Shown here: in pieces, positions 40,043 to 51,035 of the stretch
Position numbering within the stretch: the stretch's first letter is position 1
Layout: each line of letters begins with the position of its first letter
From: Prodigiosinella confusarubida
Lineage (GTDB): Bacteria; Pseudomonadota; Gammaproteobacteria; Enterobacterales; Enterobacteriaceae
NCBI RefSeq assembly: GCF_002847015.1
Contig: NZ_CP025085.1
Location: 1,860,001 to 1,924,000 of the forward strand
DNA length: 64,000 bases
Direction of reading: 5' to 3'
Notes under the pieces: model-generated
Seen by the model: the letters and a program-made list of their open reading frames with translations, nothing else
What the model was told of the DNA's origin: nothing
Database searches by the model: none
Program-made: the position numbers and the translations under genes

Positions 40043-40510
40043 ATGATTAAAGAATGGGCGACTGTGGTTTCATGGCAAAGTGGTATGGCGCTTGTGCGTT
40101 GCGAACCGCGTTCTGGCTGCGGTAGCTGTCAGTCGCGCACGGGGTGTGAATCGGGGGCGTTGAAGGCACTGGAGAGTCCAGAGCACCAATTACTCATCCC
40201 TTATCGACAGCCGCTTCAGTCGGGACAACGCGTGGAAATTGGTGTTGCAGAGAGTAGTTTGCTTCGTTCCGCCGTATTGATGTATCTGTTTCCCTTGCTG
40301 GGATTAATGGTCGGTGCGGGTGTGATGCAAGCATTGTATGGTAATGACATACTGTCTATCACCGGAGCATTGGCCGGTGTGATGATGAGTTTTTGGGCAG
40401 TACGGCTCTGGGCTGACAAAATAGGTGAAAACAGCGATTATCAGCCGGTGATCCTGCAAGTCTCCTTGCCGGAATCTTTATTGCGGGTTGAATCTTTTCC
40501 CACCCTTTGA
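40043..40510 (+). CDS. rseC: SoxR-reducing/sigma-E operon protein RseC
   Basis: Small inner-membrane protein, 155 residues. An N-terminal cysteine cluster (C20, C26, C29, C35 in C-E-P-R-S-G-C-G-S-C and T-G-C) suggests an iron-sulfur or redox site, and two membrane helices lie at about 72-95 and 100-120. In E. coli it joins RsxABCDGE in resetting SoxR and is co-transcribed with rpoE. The following 269 bases before lepA hold no gene I can support. Confidence 0.93.
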   Translation: MIKEWATVVSWQSGMALVRCEPRSGCGSCQSRTGCESGALKALESPEHQLLIPYRQPLQSGQRVEIGVAESSLLRSAVLMYLFPLLGLMVGAGVMQALYGNDILSITGALAGVMMSFWAVRLWADKIGENSDYQPVILQVSLPESLLRVESFPTL

Positions 40511-40779
40511 ATACAAGAGATGGAATGCTTGTATGCCATGCATCTTCGGTATTAATTTCAACAGCCGCTCAGTTTTTTACAGCTTCTTTCATCTTATAAC
40601 TCGGGTATCTTCGATAAAGCAGTCATAATCGTGGGTAATACTCAGTCCATGACTAGGTTTTCTACCATCCGACATGTAGAATGCTGCGGTTCAGGTATAG
40701 GACAACGGCTATGGTTGTCACCTAATGCACGTGCCATCGGCAAGAATTTCAGGAATACCAAGGTAGAAAAACTTTTATA

Positions 40780-42579
40780 ATGAAGCATATACGAAATTTC
40801 TCCATTATTGCTCACATCGACCACGGTAAGTCGACGCTATCTGACCGCATTATTCAAATTTGCGGTGGCTTGTCCGAACGAGAAATGGCGGCACAAGTAC
40901 TGGATTCTATGGATCTGGAACGTGAACGTGGTATTACCATCAAAGCCCAGAGTGTGACGTTGGATTACAAAGCATCCGATGGTCAAATTTATCAGCTTAA
41001 TTTCATCGATACGCCTGGACACGTTGATTTTTCTTATGAAGTTTCCCGCTCATTGGCAGCCTGTGAGGGCGCCTTGTTGGTGGTAGATGCCGGACAAGGG
41101 GTAGAGGCACAGACTCTGGCCAATTGTTACACGGCAATGGAAATGGATCTGGAAGTGGTTCCGGTCTTGAATAAAATCGATTTGCCTGCCGCCGATCCTG
41201 ATCGTGTTAGTGAAGAAATTGAAGATATCGTGGGCATTGATGCTACCGATGCGATTCGTTGTTCTGCCAAAACCGGTGTGGGCGTACCTGAAGTGCTGGA
41301 ACGTCTGGTGCGGGATATTCCCCCGCCAGAAGGTGATCCGGAAGCAGCGCTGCAAGCGCTGATTATCGACTCCTGGTTTGATAACTACCTGGGGGTAGTT
41401 TCACTTATACGCATCAAGAACGGTATGTTGCGTAAAGGTGACAAGGTCAAAGTGATGAGCACCGGTCAGGTTTATAACGCTGAACGGCTAGGGATCTTCA
41501 CACCGAAGCGGGTTGACCGGGAAGTATTGAACTGCGGTGAAGTTGGCTGGCTGGTTTGTGCTATCAAAGATATTCTCGGCGCACCGGTCGGAGATACCCT
41601 GACTCTGGCCCGTAAACCGGCAGAAAAGGCACTGCCGGGTTTTAAAAAAGTAAAACCACAGGTTTATGCCGGACTTTTCCCAATCAGTTCCGATGATTAT
41701 GAGGCTTTCCGTGATGCACTGGGCAAACTCAGTCTGAATGATGCGTCATTGTTCTATGAGCCGGAAAGTTCCACTGCACTGGGCTTTGGTTTCCGATGCG
41801 GTTTCCTCGGCCTTCTGCATATGGAAATCATTCAGGAACGTCTGGAGCGTGAATACGATCTGGAGTTAATTACTACGGCTCCGACCGTTGTTTATGAAGT
41901 CGAAACCACTGGCAATGAGGTTATCCACGTTGATAGCCCTTCCAAGTTACCGCCGGTGAACAATATCCAGGAATTACGCGAACCTATCGCCGAGTGTCAC
42001 ATGCTGCTGCCACAGGAATATCTGGGCAATGTGATCACATTGTGTATCGAGAAACGTGGTGTACAAACCAACATGGTGTACCACGGCACTCAGGTAGCTT
42101 TAACTTATGACATCCCTATGGCAGAAGTGGTGCTGGATTTCTTTGACCGTCTGAAATCAACCTCGCGTGGATATGCCTCTCTGGATTATAGCTTCAAGCG
42201 TTTCCAGGCCTCTGATATGGTGCGGGTGGATGTGCTGATTAACAATGAACGTGTGGATGCGCTGGCGTTGATTACCCATCGTGATAATTCTCAGTATCGG
42301 GGTCGCGAACTGGTGGAAAAAATGAAAGAACTCATTCCCCGCCAGCAATTTGATATTGCTATTCAGGCTGCAATCGGTAACCACATTATTGCGCGTTCTA
42401 CGGTTAAACAGTTGCGTAAAAACGTGCTGGCCAAATGCTATGGTGGTGACGTAAGTCGTAAGAAAAAACTGCTACAGAAGCAGAAAGAAGGTAAAAAACG
42501 CATGAAGCAGGTCGGTAACGTTGAACTGCCGCAGGAAGCGTTTTTAGCCATTTTACATGTTGGTAAAGAAAGTAAATAA
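40780..42579 (+). CDS. lepA: Elongation factor 4 (LepA)
   Basis: Translational GTPase affecting ribosome biogenesis or initiation and back-translocation in vitro. The 599 residues match E. coli exactly in length. Seen: G1 [10 protein letters not shown]2 R-G-I-T-I-K, G3 D-T-P-G-H-V-D-F, G4 N-K-I-D, domain II, EF-G-like III and V domains ([13 protein letters not shown]) and the LepA-specific basic C-terminus ([10 protein letters not shown]). lepB follows after 16 bases. Confidence 0.98.
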   Translation: MKHIRNFSIIAHIDHGKSTLSDRIIQICGGLSEREMAAQVLDSMDLERERGITIKAQSVTLDYKASDGQIYQLNFIDTPGHVDFSYEVSRSLAACEGALLVVDAGQGVEAQTLANCYTAMEMDLEVVPVLNKIDLPAADPDRVSEEIEDIVGIDATDAIRCSAKTGVGVPEVLERLVRDIPPPEGDPEAALQALIIDSWFDNYLGVVSLIRIKNGMLRKGDKVKVMSTGQVYNAERLGIFTPKRVDREVLNCGEVGWLVCAIKDILGAPVGDTLTLARKPAEKALPGFKKVKPQVYAGLFPISSDDYEAFRDALGKLSLNDASLFYEPESSTALGFGFRCGFLGLLHMEIIQERLEREYDLELITTAPTVVYEVETTGNEVIHVDSPSKLPPVNNIQELREPIAECHMLLPQEYLGNVITLCIEKRGVQTNMVYHGTQVALTYDIPMAEVVLDFFDRLKSTSRGYASLDYSFKRFQASDMVRVDVLINNERVDALALITHRDNSQYRGRELVEKMKELIPRQQFDIAIQAAIGNHIIARSTVKQLRKNVLAKCYGGDVSRKKKLLQKQKEGKKRMKQVGNVELPQEAFLAILHVGKESK

Positions 42580-42595
42580 ATTCTGAGGAGTTGGC

Positions 42596-43564
42596 ATGGC
42601 CAATATGTTTGCCTTGATTTTGGCATTGGCGACACTGGTTACCGGTGTTATCTGGTGTTTTGAACGCTTTAGATGGGCGCCGGCGCGGCGTGCAAAAGTG
42701 GCGGCATTGAGCCATTCGTCCGATGGTACAATCGATCAGAAAACGTTATCAAACAACTTGAAACAGCCAGGTTGGATTGAAACTTGCGTGTCGGTCTTTC
42801 CTGTACTGGCATTGGTGTTTATTGTTCGTTCATTTATTTTAGAACCGTTTCAGATCCCGTCAGGTTCGATGATGCCGACGCTGTTAATCGGCGATTTCAT
42901 TCTGGTCGAAAAATTCGCTTACGGAATTAAAGATCCCATTACGCAGACGACATTAATTGAAACGGGTCATCCTAAGCGTGGTGATATTGCGGTTTTTAAA
43001 TATCCCAGAGATCCTCGACTGGATTATATCAAACGCGTGATTGGTTTACCGGGTGACCGGGTCAGTTACGATCCGATTGCCAAGCAGGTAACAGTACAGC
43101 CAGCCTGCTCTGGACAGCAACATTGTGACAAGGCGTTGGCAATTACATACAGCGATGTTCAGCCGAGCAATTTCGTTCAGACATTCAACAGTACCGGTCA
43201 CGAAGTAAGTAGCGGTTTCTATCAGATTCCCGTCGGTGAAAGTAGTGACGGTATTCGTATGAATACCCGTGAAGAAACGTTGGGTAAGGTAACGCACCAT
43301 ATCCTGACGCTGCCAGGTGCTCAGGATCAACTCGGCCTTTATTATCAGCAGCCACATCAGCCTTTAGGAACCTGGGTTGTTCCTGCCGGACATTATTTCA
43401 TGATGGGCGATAACCGTGATGACAGTGCTGATAGCCGTTATTGGGGATTTGTGCCTGAGAAAAATCTGGTTGGCAAAGCAACGGCTATCTGGATGAGTTT
43501 TGAAAAACAAGAAGGCGAATGGCCAACAGGTGTTCGTTTAAGCCGTATTGGCGGTATTCATTAA
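42596..43564 (+). CDS. lepB: Signal peptidase I
   Basis: Inner-membrane protease that removes signal peptides of secreted proteins. The 322 residues have two N-terminal membrane segments (about 4-22 and 60-77), the catalytic serine in I-P-S-G-S-M-M-P-T-L, the catalytic lysine in D-Y-I-K-R-V-I-G-L-P-G-D, and G-D-N-R-D-D-S-A-D-S-R-Y-W-G. It is co-transcribed with lepA (GAGGAG before its ATG). Confidence 0.97.
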   Translation: MANMFALILALATLVTGVIWCFERFRWAPARRAKVAALSHSSDGTIDQKTLSNNLKQPGWIETCVSVFPVLALVFIVRSFILEPFQIPSGSMMPTLLIGDFILVEKFAYGIKDPITQTTLIETGHPKRGDIAVFKYPRDPRLDYIKRVIGLPGDRVSYDPIAKQVTVQPACSGQQHCDKALAITYSDVQPSNFVQTFNSTGHEVSSGFYQIPVGESSDGIRMNTREETLGKVTHHILTLPGAQDQLGLYYQQPHQPLGTWVVPAGHYFMMGDNRDDSADSRYWGFVPEKNLVGKATAIWMSFEKQEGEWPTGVRLSRIGGIH

Positions 43565-43576
43565 TTCAACGAGATA

Positions 43577-43649
43577 AACACACAGCATATTTGTGTGTTC
43601 CGTTGTAGAATATTCCGAATAAATAAACGCAGGCTCCCGGTCGGGGGCC
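43577..43649 (+). promoter_or_regulatory. Stem-loops in the rnc leader
   Basis: Two hairpins lie in the 181-base gap between lepB and rnc: an 8-bp stem at 43577-43584 with 43592-43599, and a GC-rich 7-bp stem at 43632-43638 with 43643-43649 (one G-T pair). In E. coli RNase III cuts a stem in its own leader (rncO) to lower rnc expression. These hairpins are in the right place, but cleavage is inferred. Confidence 0.4.
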
Positions 43650-43742
43650 AATGCAAACGAAACAGTTTTGATTATATATTCTCAGTAAAGCAGGATTGTT
43701 CCGTATGCTGTTGTTTTAAAAGTATTATTGAGCTATTGGTAA

Positions 43743-45328
<1,586 letters not shown>

Positions 45329-45339
45329 GGGCCTTGCCT

Positions 45340-46080
45340 ATGGAGGGCTGGCAGCGCGCATTTGTCTTGCATGGGCGACCTTACAGTGAAACCAGTTTGT
45401 TGCTGGATCTGTTTGCTGAAAATGATGGTCGAGTCCGGGTGTTGGCCAAAGGCGCTCGCGCTCGACGTTCAAATCTGAAAGGCTGTCTTCAGCCTTTCAC
45501 TCCTTTATTGGCCCGTTGGAGTGGGAAGGGGGAAGTGAAAACGCTGCAAAGCGCCGAACCCGTTTCGCTGGGATTACCCTTGACTGGCAGCATGTTGTAC
45601 AGCGGGTTATATGTTAATGAATTACTATCCCGTGTTTTAGAGCATGAAACTAATTATTCATCGCTTTTCTTCGATTACCTTCACTGCCTGCAACAATTGG
45701 CCTCATTAGCAGGGTCTCCCGAACCTGCACTTCGTCGTTTTGAATTAGCGCTATTAGAAAGTCTGGGATATGGTGTCGATTTCCTGCATTGTGCAGGAAG
45801 TGGCGAGTTTGTGGCAGAATCAATGACCTATCGTTATCGCGAGGAAAAAGGGTTTATTGCCAGCCTGATCATCGATAACGCTAGCTTTACCGGCAGGGAA
45901 TTACAGGCACTGGCTGCAAGGGAATTTCCTGATATAGCGACGTTGCGTGCGGCAAAGCGTTTTACTCGTATGGCGCTAAAACCCTATTTAGGTGCTAAGC
46001 CGCTAAAAAGTCGGGAGCTGTTCCGCCAGTTTATTCCCAAGCCTTCTACACCTCCTGTACATGGCGGTGAAGACGAGTAA
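45340..46080 (+). CDS. recO: DNA repair protein RecO
   Basis: RecFOR-pathway protein that helps load RecA on SSB-coated single-stranded DNA. The 246 residues begin [11 protein letters not shown] and show an N-terminal OB fold, [18 protein letters not shown] and the S-R-E-L-F-R-Q-F C-terminus, all as in E. coli. ATG 45340 is preferred over an in-frame TTG two codons earlier. It follows era after 11 bases. Confidence 0.96.
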   Translation: MEGWQRAFVLHGRPYSETSLLLDLFAENDGRVRVLAKGARARRSNLKGCLQPFTPLLARWSGKGEVKTLQSAEPVSLGLPLTGSMLYSGLYVNELLSRVLEHETNYSSLFFDYLHCLQQLASLAGSPEPALRRFELALLESLGYGVDFLHCAGSGEFVAESMTYRYREEKGFIASLIIDNASFTGRELQALAAREFPDIATLRAAKRFTRMALKPYLGAKPLKSRELFRQFIPKPSTPPVHGGEDE

Positions 46081-46158
46081 AAGTGAACAGGTATTCTTGG
46101 TGTGCAACATAGGTGTAAACTCTGCTTTCTGTTATGTACTATTTTTTAAGGATAAATC

Positions 46159-46890
46159 ATGGCTGAGTTGTTGTTGGGCGTAAATATCGATCATATTGCC
46201 ACGTTACGTAATGCCCGGGGAACATCTTACCCCGATCCGGTTCAAGCCGCTTTTATGGCAGAGCAGGCTGGTGCTGATGGTATTACTGTTCACCTGCGGG
46301 AGGATCGTCGTCATATATTGGATCGTGATGTTCATATTTTGCGGCAGACTATCCAGACCCGGATGAATCTTGAAATGGCTGTTACAGAAGAAATGCTGAC
46401 TATTGCTTGTGAGCTGAAACCTCATTTTTGTTGCCTGGTGCCGGAAAAACGTCAGGAAGTGACGACGGAAGGTGGTTTAGATGTAGCTGGGCAGCAGGAA
46501 AAAATGGTTGATGCGGTAGCCAGACTGAGCTCCGCTGGTATCTTGGTTTCTTTGTTTATCGATGCTGATCATATGCAGATCGATGCAGCCGTTGCCTGTG
46601 GTGCACCTTACATTGAAATTCACACTGGTGCCTATGCGGATGCCGAAGAGGACACAATACGTCAGCGTGAATTTGCAAGGATCCGCGAAGCGGCTACTTA
46701 CGCTGCCAGTAAAGGATTAAAAGTGAATGCTGGCCATGGTCTGACTTACCATAATGTGCAGCCCATCGCCGCACTGCCCGAAATACATGAGCTGAATATT
46801 GGTCATTCAATTATTGGTCGTGCAGTGATGAATGGTTTGTCCGCTGCTGTGATGGAAATGAAGACCCTGATGCGGGAAGCCCGTCGTTAA
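46159..46890 (+). CDS. pdxJ: Pyridoxine 5'-phosphate synthase
   Basis: TIM-barrel enzyme that condenses 1-deoxyxylulose 5-phosphate with 3-amino-2-oxopropyl phosphate to pyridoxine 5'-phosphate. The 243 residues match E. coli. Seen: [33 protein letters not shown], and [10 protein letters not shown]. The stop shares a base with the acpS start. Confidence 0.98.
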   Translation: MAELLLGVNIDHIATLRNARGTSYPDPVQAAFMAEQAGADGITVHLREDRRHILDRDVHILRQTIQTRMNLEMAVTEEMLTIACELKPHFCCLVPEKRQEVTTEGGLDVAGQQEKMVDAVARLSSAGILVSLFIDADHMQIDAAVACGAPYIEIHTGAYADAEEDTIRQREFARIREAATYAASKGLKVNAGHGLTYHNVQPIAALPEIHELNIGHSIIGRAVMNGLSAAVMEMKTLMREARR

Positions 46891-47270
46891 TGGCTATTCT
46901 GGGGTTGGGGACGGATATTGTTGAAATTTCGCGCATAGAGGCGGTAATTGCCCGTTCAGGTGACCGCCTTGCCCTGCGTATTCTTAGCGCGGAAGAGTTG
47001 AGTAATTATCAGACACATCATCATCCAGCCAGATTTCTGGCTAAACGCTTTGCTGTAAAAGAAGCAGCGGCGAAAGCATTCGGTACAGGAATTCGTAATG
47101 GGTTGGCATTCGCCCAGTTTGAGGTTTTTAATGATTCATTAGGGAAACCTGGGTTGCGCTTTCGTGATCGGGCCGCAGGCCTGGCGATACAAATGGGGAT
47201 TAAGCAGGTTCACGTTTCATTGGCGGATGAGCGCCACTATGCATGCGCTACCGTAATTATTGAAGACTGA
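46890..47270 (+). CDS. acpS: Holo-[acyl-carrier-protein] synthase
   Basis: Transfers 4'-phosphopantetheine from CoA to acyl carrier protein. The 126 residues have the family motifs [12 protein letters not shown] (metal Asp) and [14 protein letters not shown]. It is coupled to pdxJ by a one-base overlap and ends the rnc-era-recO-pdxJ-acpS run. Confidence 0.97.
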   Translation: MAILGLGTDIVEISRIEAVIARSGDRLALRILSAEELSNYQTHHHPARFLAKRFAVKEAAAKAFGTGIRNGLAFAQFEVFNDSLGKPGLRFRDRAAGLAIQMGIKQVHVSLADERHYACATVIIED

Positions 47271-47286
47271 CTGACGGATTGCCATT

Positions 47287-47547
47287 CTATATTTTATCTG
47301 CGTGATGTAACTGTACAAATTTTTCCCATAGTTGCTCGTTACTTTCCTGATTAGCCGGATCTTTAAGGATGGTATTATCGATGGGGCATACTGTTTGACA
47401 GGTCGGTGTTTCATAGTGGCCTATGCATTCCGTACAGCGTTCAGCTGCGATTTCATAAATATCTACCCCCATCGAAATAGCTTGATTAGGGCACTCTGGT
47501 TCACACATATCACAATTGATACATTTCTTGGTAATCAGTAAAGCCAT
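47287..47547 (-). CDS. yfhL: Ferredoxin YfhL
   Basis: Small 2[4Fe-4S] ferredoxin, 86 residues. Cluster motifs C-I-N-C-D-M-C-E-P-E-C-P and C-T-E-C-I-G-H-Y-E-T-P-T-C are followed by C-P, with the Alvin-type C-terminal extension ending H-H-A-D-K-I. The start is ATG 47547 (M-A-L-L-I-T-K-K-C), preceded by AAGGGAAA; a longer open frame upstream adds 20 residues absent from homologues. It is convergent with acpS. Confidence 0.95.
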   Translation of the reverse strand: MALLITKKCINCDMCEPECPNQAISMGVDIYEIAAERCTECIGHYETPTCQTVCPIDNTILKDPANQESNEQLWEKFVQLHHADKI

Positions 47548-47901
47548 ATTTTTTCCCTTTCTTCGATCTGGGCGCAGATTATACTCTGCCTGAACCGGAC
47601 TGCACACGTTGAACTTTGTTTACGGAATGAGTAGTGGTCGGTCAACGGAGGAAAGTAGTCATTATTTGCGCAACTAATATAGGCATTATTCTGAATTGTT
47701 ACTATGATTCGATGTATAACACATGCTTGTGTATAGCCTTTTGATATGGTTAACTAATTGTTTTACATGCAATGTGTCCGTCATGTTATCAATGTAATGT
47801 AAATCACATTATGGTTGTATCCTGAATCAAGTTTTTCAGAATAGGGTCGATAACCTTATATATTTATATAGTCTCTTTTTATAGTTAAAAACGTATGTCT
47901 A
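47548..47901. other. AT-rich control region between yfhL and the EAL gene
   Basis: This 354-base gap has no gene that I can support. It carries a CRP-like site at 47791-47810 and AT-rich TATATT/TATATAG stretches around 47857-47872 that could be a -10 for the EAL gene. Confidence 0.45.
47791..47810. promoter_or_regulatory. CRP-like site upstream of the EAL gene
   Basis: TGTAA at 47793-47797, six bases, then TCACA at 47804-47808 matches the CRP core TGTGA-N6-TCACA with one mismatch, and the flanks A-A and T-T also fit. The centre is about 100 bases before the EAL-gene start and roughly 60-70 bases before the candidate start of transcription. Confidence 0.5.
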
Positions 47902-48693
47902 ATGGCGGAGTACATAGTGCGGCAAAAAAGTCATGTTGAGCAGGTAGGCTTATCTTTCTCTAATGTGGGGGAGGAAAATTTGGTCGATACTGATTGTTGG
48001 CGTTGCTGTGAAAGACAGTATACTTTTCAACCTATTTACCGAACTTCTGGAAGGTTGATGGGGATTGAATTACTTACCGCCGTTTTTTATCCGTCTACGC
48101 CACAACAGGTTATTTCTCCCGAAGCTTATTTTAAGACTCTTGATGTTGAAAAACGGTTGCAGGTTGTCATTGAACAGTTACAACTGTTAAATCAATGGAA
48201 TCAGCGGTTTATACAGGATGATCTGTTGGCTTCTGTTAATATTGATGGCCTGACATTATTGGCTTTGCAGAAAAGTCGAAAGGCAAAAAAACTGATTACA
48301 TCAATGCCATGGTTACGTCTTGAATTAGTTGAAAGTCTGGAAGGCCTTTCTAAAGATACATTGGTCAATTTGCCAGAAGCTAGAAGATTATGGCTTGATG
48401 ATTTTGGTTGTGGTGTTGCCAATTTTTCATCTCTGGTGCTGACGAAATACGATTGCATCAAGATAGCCCGTGAACTGTTTGTCATACTGTTACAAACGGA
48501 AGAGGGCAGACAGCTTTTTCCTCTGCTTGTCACCTTGATAAGTCGTTACTGCAATTATGTCGTGATCGAAGGTGTAGAGACTAAAGATGAATGGACAGTA
48601 GTAAAACAATCCAATGCGACTGCAGCTCAGGGGTATTATCTTGCCCGCCCTCAATCGTTTGATCATTTCGATAGCCTGCAATTGGAGCTGTAG
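47902..48693 (+). CDS. Compact EAL-domain protein (c-di-GMP phosphodiesterase or YdiV-like regulator)
   Basis: A stand-alone EAL domain of 263 residues with a 35-residue N-terminal extension. Layout and several stretches (S-x-x-x-Y-F, F-I-Q-D-D-L-L-A-S-V-N, L-R-L-E-L-V-E-S) resemble E. coli YdiV, a non-enzymatic EAL protein. Unlike YdiV, the metal and catalytic set is mostly present: E56 (in E-L-L), N113, E141, D166-D167 (D-D-F-G), K187, E223 and Q243. Departures are E-L-L for E-A-L and K-I-A for K-I-D. It may be active. It lacks a signal peptide and membrane segments. The neighbouring DGC gene is on the same strand 774 bases on. Confidence 0.8.
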   Translation: MAEYIVRQKSHVEQVGLSFSNVGEENLVDTDCWRCCERQYTFQPIYRTSGRLMGIELLTAVFYPSTPQQVISPEAYFKTLDVEKRLQVVIEQLQLLNQWNQRFIQDDLLASVNIDGLTLLALQKSRKAKKLITSMPWLRLELVESLEGLSKDTLVNLPEARRLWLDDFGCGVANFSSLVLTKYDCIKIARELFVILLQTEEGRQLFPLLVTLISRYCNYVVIEGVETKDEWTVVKQSNATAAQGYYLARPQSFDHFDSLQLEL

Positions 48694-49466
48694 ACATCCT
48701 TCTCAAACTTCCTGTATCCCTGTAATTTCTCTCTCTATTTTGCATCTGGTATGCTTTTATGCCTGTTTGTGCTTATGCTACAAGGTCAAAAGTACAAAAC
48801 TTCATTCGGATAACAATCAGATGATAATCTAGTAAGTACGATAAATTAGCGTAATATCGATTTTTTTAGATTTAAATATTGTTTGTTTTATTTTTTCAGT
48901 ATTTTATACCAAAAATAATGATATTTGCAAATTAAGATATATTTTGACATCTTATCAGCAAAATATTTCAATATTAAGCGATTAACTGTAATTAGTTGTT
49001 TATAATTGACTGATTATAAAAGACAAAAAAGAAAATCATTTGATTACAACGATCAAAAATCACTTAGTGATAGATTTTTTTGATTAAAACGGTACTGCTT
49101 ATTGGTATAATTGATTTGCTTACGAAAATTTGGTGGTCAAAATACAACACAGACAAAGTACGTAAAGCATTGTTTAAAATAGTAGACAGACTTATAACCA
49201 AACTAACTACTCATATAGTAAATAAGCTAACCCTATTGATTTTATTATCTTATTCTCACACAACGATATATGGAGGCGTTATGCTGGTGTTTCTATGTTT
49301 CTGAACTATCCTGCAGACCGGATAGGTTTTTCTTTCATTCAATCTACTCTCCGGAAATGCACCAGCCCTGAAAACTCAAGCAAGGGGATGTTATTACCGA
49401 GATTTTTCGTTTTCAGTGATGTGATTTGTACGATCAGGACCACATGGGCCTGAGGAGAGTATTATT
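48694..49466. other. Long AT-rich leader region of the diguanylate cyclase gene
   Basis: This 773-base gap is strongly AT-rich, like an H-NS-bound region. It holds a hairpin with a T run at 49059-49080, a 7-codon mini-ORF (M-L-V-F-L-C-F, 49281-49304) with a strong GGAGG five bases before its ATG, and directly after that a terminator-like hairpin. A longer 74-codon open frame ends at the same stop but has no start signal. No confident gene is seen. Confidence 0.4.
49306..49335 (+). terminator. Terminator-like hairpin in the diguanylate cyclase leader
   Basis: CTATCC (49306-49311) pairs with GGATAG (49320-49325) and is followed by GTTTTTCTTT. It starts one base after the stop codon of a 7-codon reading frame and ends 130 bases before the GGDEF gene, so it could act as an attenuator or end an upstream transcript. 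Confidence 0.45.
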
Positions 49467-50984
49467 GTGTATGAAATTATAATAACTCTGTTAGTCGTTC
49501 TTTTAGGGGTTTCTTCCGCTAGGAACAGGAAATATCAGCAGAAAGTCAGTATAGAGCAAAAAAAACAAGACTTTCTCAATATGGTTTTTTTCGCTACGGA
49601 ATATAGTCCTGCATCAATTATGATTGCAGATGAGAATTGTGAAATTATCTATGTGAATCGACAGTTTATTACCATGTCAGGATATGACGCCGAGGAAGTG
49701 CTTGGCAATAATCCGAGAATGCTGAGTTCCGGCATGACGAACGCCAGTGTTTATGAAGATCTCTGGGCTACTATGAGTCGGGGGAATATATGGAATGGCG
49801 AATTTATTAACCGTAAAAAGAATGGGCAGTTATATTGGGAAAAAGCCAGCATAGTTAAGATATATAATAAGGCTAGCAACTCTATTCAGTATGTTAGTGT
49901 GAAAATGGATATTACGGAAAGGAAAACACAAGAGCATCATGACAATTCTTATAATCGCGCGTTGGAACTATTATCCAGTGGTGCACCGCTGAAAGACATT
50001 CTCGATGCCATTGTATTTAGTATTGAAGAGAAAAATCCAGGCCGAATTGTTTGCTCTATTTTACTGGTTGATAAGGAAAAGAAATGTTTGACACTAGGTT
50101 CTGCACCTAGCCTACCGGGTTTTTATAAAAATGCTATTCATAATGTGAAGATAGCGGATGGTGCTGCATCATTTGGTACGGCAGCTTATGCTGGTAATCG
50201 AGTAATTGCAGATGATATCTCTACACATCCACATTGGTCTCTTTATAAAGGTCTGGCATTGTATGCGGGTTTGCGTTCATGTTGGTCAGAGCCTATTTTT
50301 GGGCAAAACAAGGAAATATTAGGTGTCCTTAGTATTTATCACCGTAAAGTATATTCTCCGACCGAAGATGAAATTACTTCTATCGAAAAATCAGCTCAAT
50401 TGGTGTCGGTAGCGATCGAGCGATATCGGGCAATTGATATGCTGCGCCGTAGCGAAGAGCATTACCGTCAATTGGCTCATTATGATTCCCTGACATCTTT
50501 GGCAAATGGCCTGACATTTGCCGAGCAGATGGAACAGGCTATTCAATTGTCCAAGCAAACAGGCAGAAAGATAGCTTTGATGTTTCTTGATCTGGATAAA
50601 TTTAAACAAATCAATGATACCTTCGGCCATGCTGTCGGTGATTTACTCTTAAAAGAAGCCGCTTCCCGTATGCGTGCGGCTGTCCGGGATACAGATACGG
50701 TATATCGTCGCAGTGGTGACGAATTCATTATTTTACTGGAAGGAATTAAGGAAATCGCCAATACACTTTATGTTGCTGATAAAATTCACAACGCGCTGAA
50801 TGAAACTTTTGAGATTGGGGGGGAAAAGCTCGATATATCCTGCAGCATCGGCATTGCGCTTTATCCGGAACACGGTACCGATTCATTAACACTGGCAATT
50901 AATGCCGATGCGGCCATGTATCAAGCCAAAGCATTGGGCCGCAGCCAAACGCAGATTTATCACGATTTAAACACCCATCAATAA
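49467..50984 (+). CDS. PAS-GAF-GGDEF diguanylate cyclase with SGDEF motif
   Basis: The 505 residues have a short N-terminal hydrophobic anchor (about 4-18), a PAS domain (about 45-150; A-S-I-M-I-A-D-E-N-C-E-I-I-Y-V-N), a GAF domain (about 165-320) and a C-terminal GGDEF domain (about 335-500). The active-site loop is S416-G-D-E-F, not G-G-D-E-F. The inhibitory I-site R407-D-T-D is intact five residues before it. F-L-D-L-D-K-F-K-Q-I-N-D carries the metal Asp. I recall a Pectobacterium atrosepticum cyclase with SGDEF beside a type I-secreted multi-repeat adhesin that is active; this is probably its counterpart. Start is GTG 49467 with GAGGAG nine bases upstream. Confidence 0.88.
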   Translation: MYEIIITLLVVLLGVSSARNRKYQQKVSIEQKKQDFLNMVFFATEYSPASIMIADENCEIIYVNRQFITMSGYDAEEVLGNNPRMLSSGMTNASVYEDLWATMSRGNIWNGEFINRKKNGQLYWEKASIVKIYNKASNSIQYVSVKMDITERKTQEHHDNSYNRALELLSSGAPLKDILDAIVFSIEEKNPGRIVCSILLVDKEKKCLTLGSAPSLPGFYKNAIHNVKIADGAASFGTAAYAGNRVIADDISTHPHWSLYKGLALYAGLRSCWSEPIFGQNKEILGVLSIYHRKVYSPTEDEITSIEKSAQLVSVAIERYRAIDMLRRSEEHYRQLAHYDSLTSLANGLTFAEQMEQAIQLSKQTGRKIALMFLDLDKFKQINDTFGHAVGDLLLKEAASRMRAAVRDTDTVYRRSGDEFIILLEGIKEIANTLYVADKIHNALNETFEIGGEKLDISCSIGIALYPEHGTDSLTLAINADAAMYQAKALGRSQTQIYHDLNTHQ

Positions 50985-51000
50985 ATAAGGGTGTTTTTAT
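50969..51000 (+). terminator. Terminator overlapping the end of the cyclase gene
   Basis: An 8-bp stem (50969-50976 with 50989-50996) is followed by TTAT on the plus strand. The stop codon of the cyclase gene lies in its loop. An A run precedes it, so it may also serve the converging secretion operon. Confidence 0.75.
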
Positions 51001-51035
51001 CTTTCATGTTGTAACGCTATTGATTATTTCAACTG

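Noticed and set aside
49080-49304. A 74-codon open frame with hydrophobic ends before the cyclase gene
   Set aside because: It starts at TTG with no ribosome binding site in very AT-rich DNA and resembles no family I know. Only its last seven codons have a proper start signal, reported as a mini-ORF finding.
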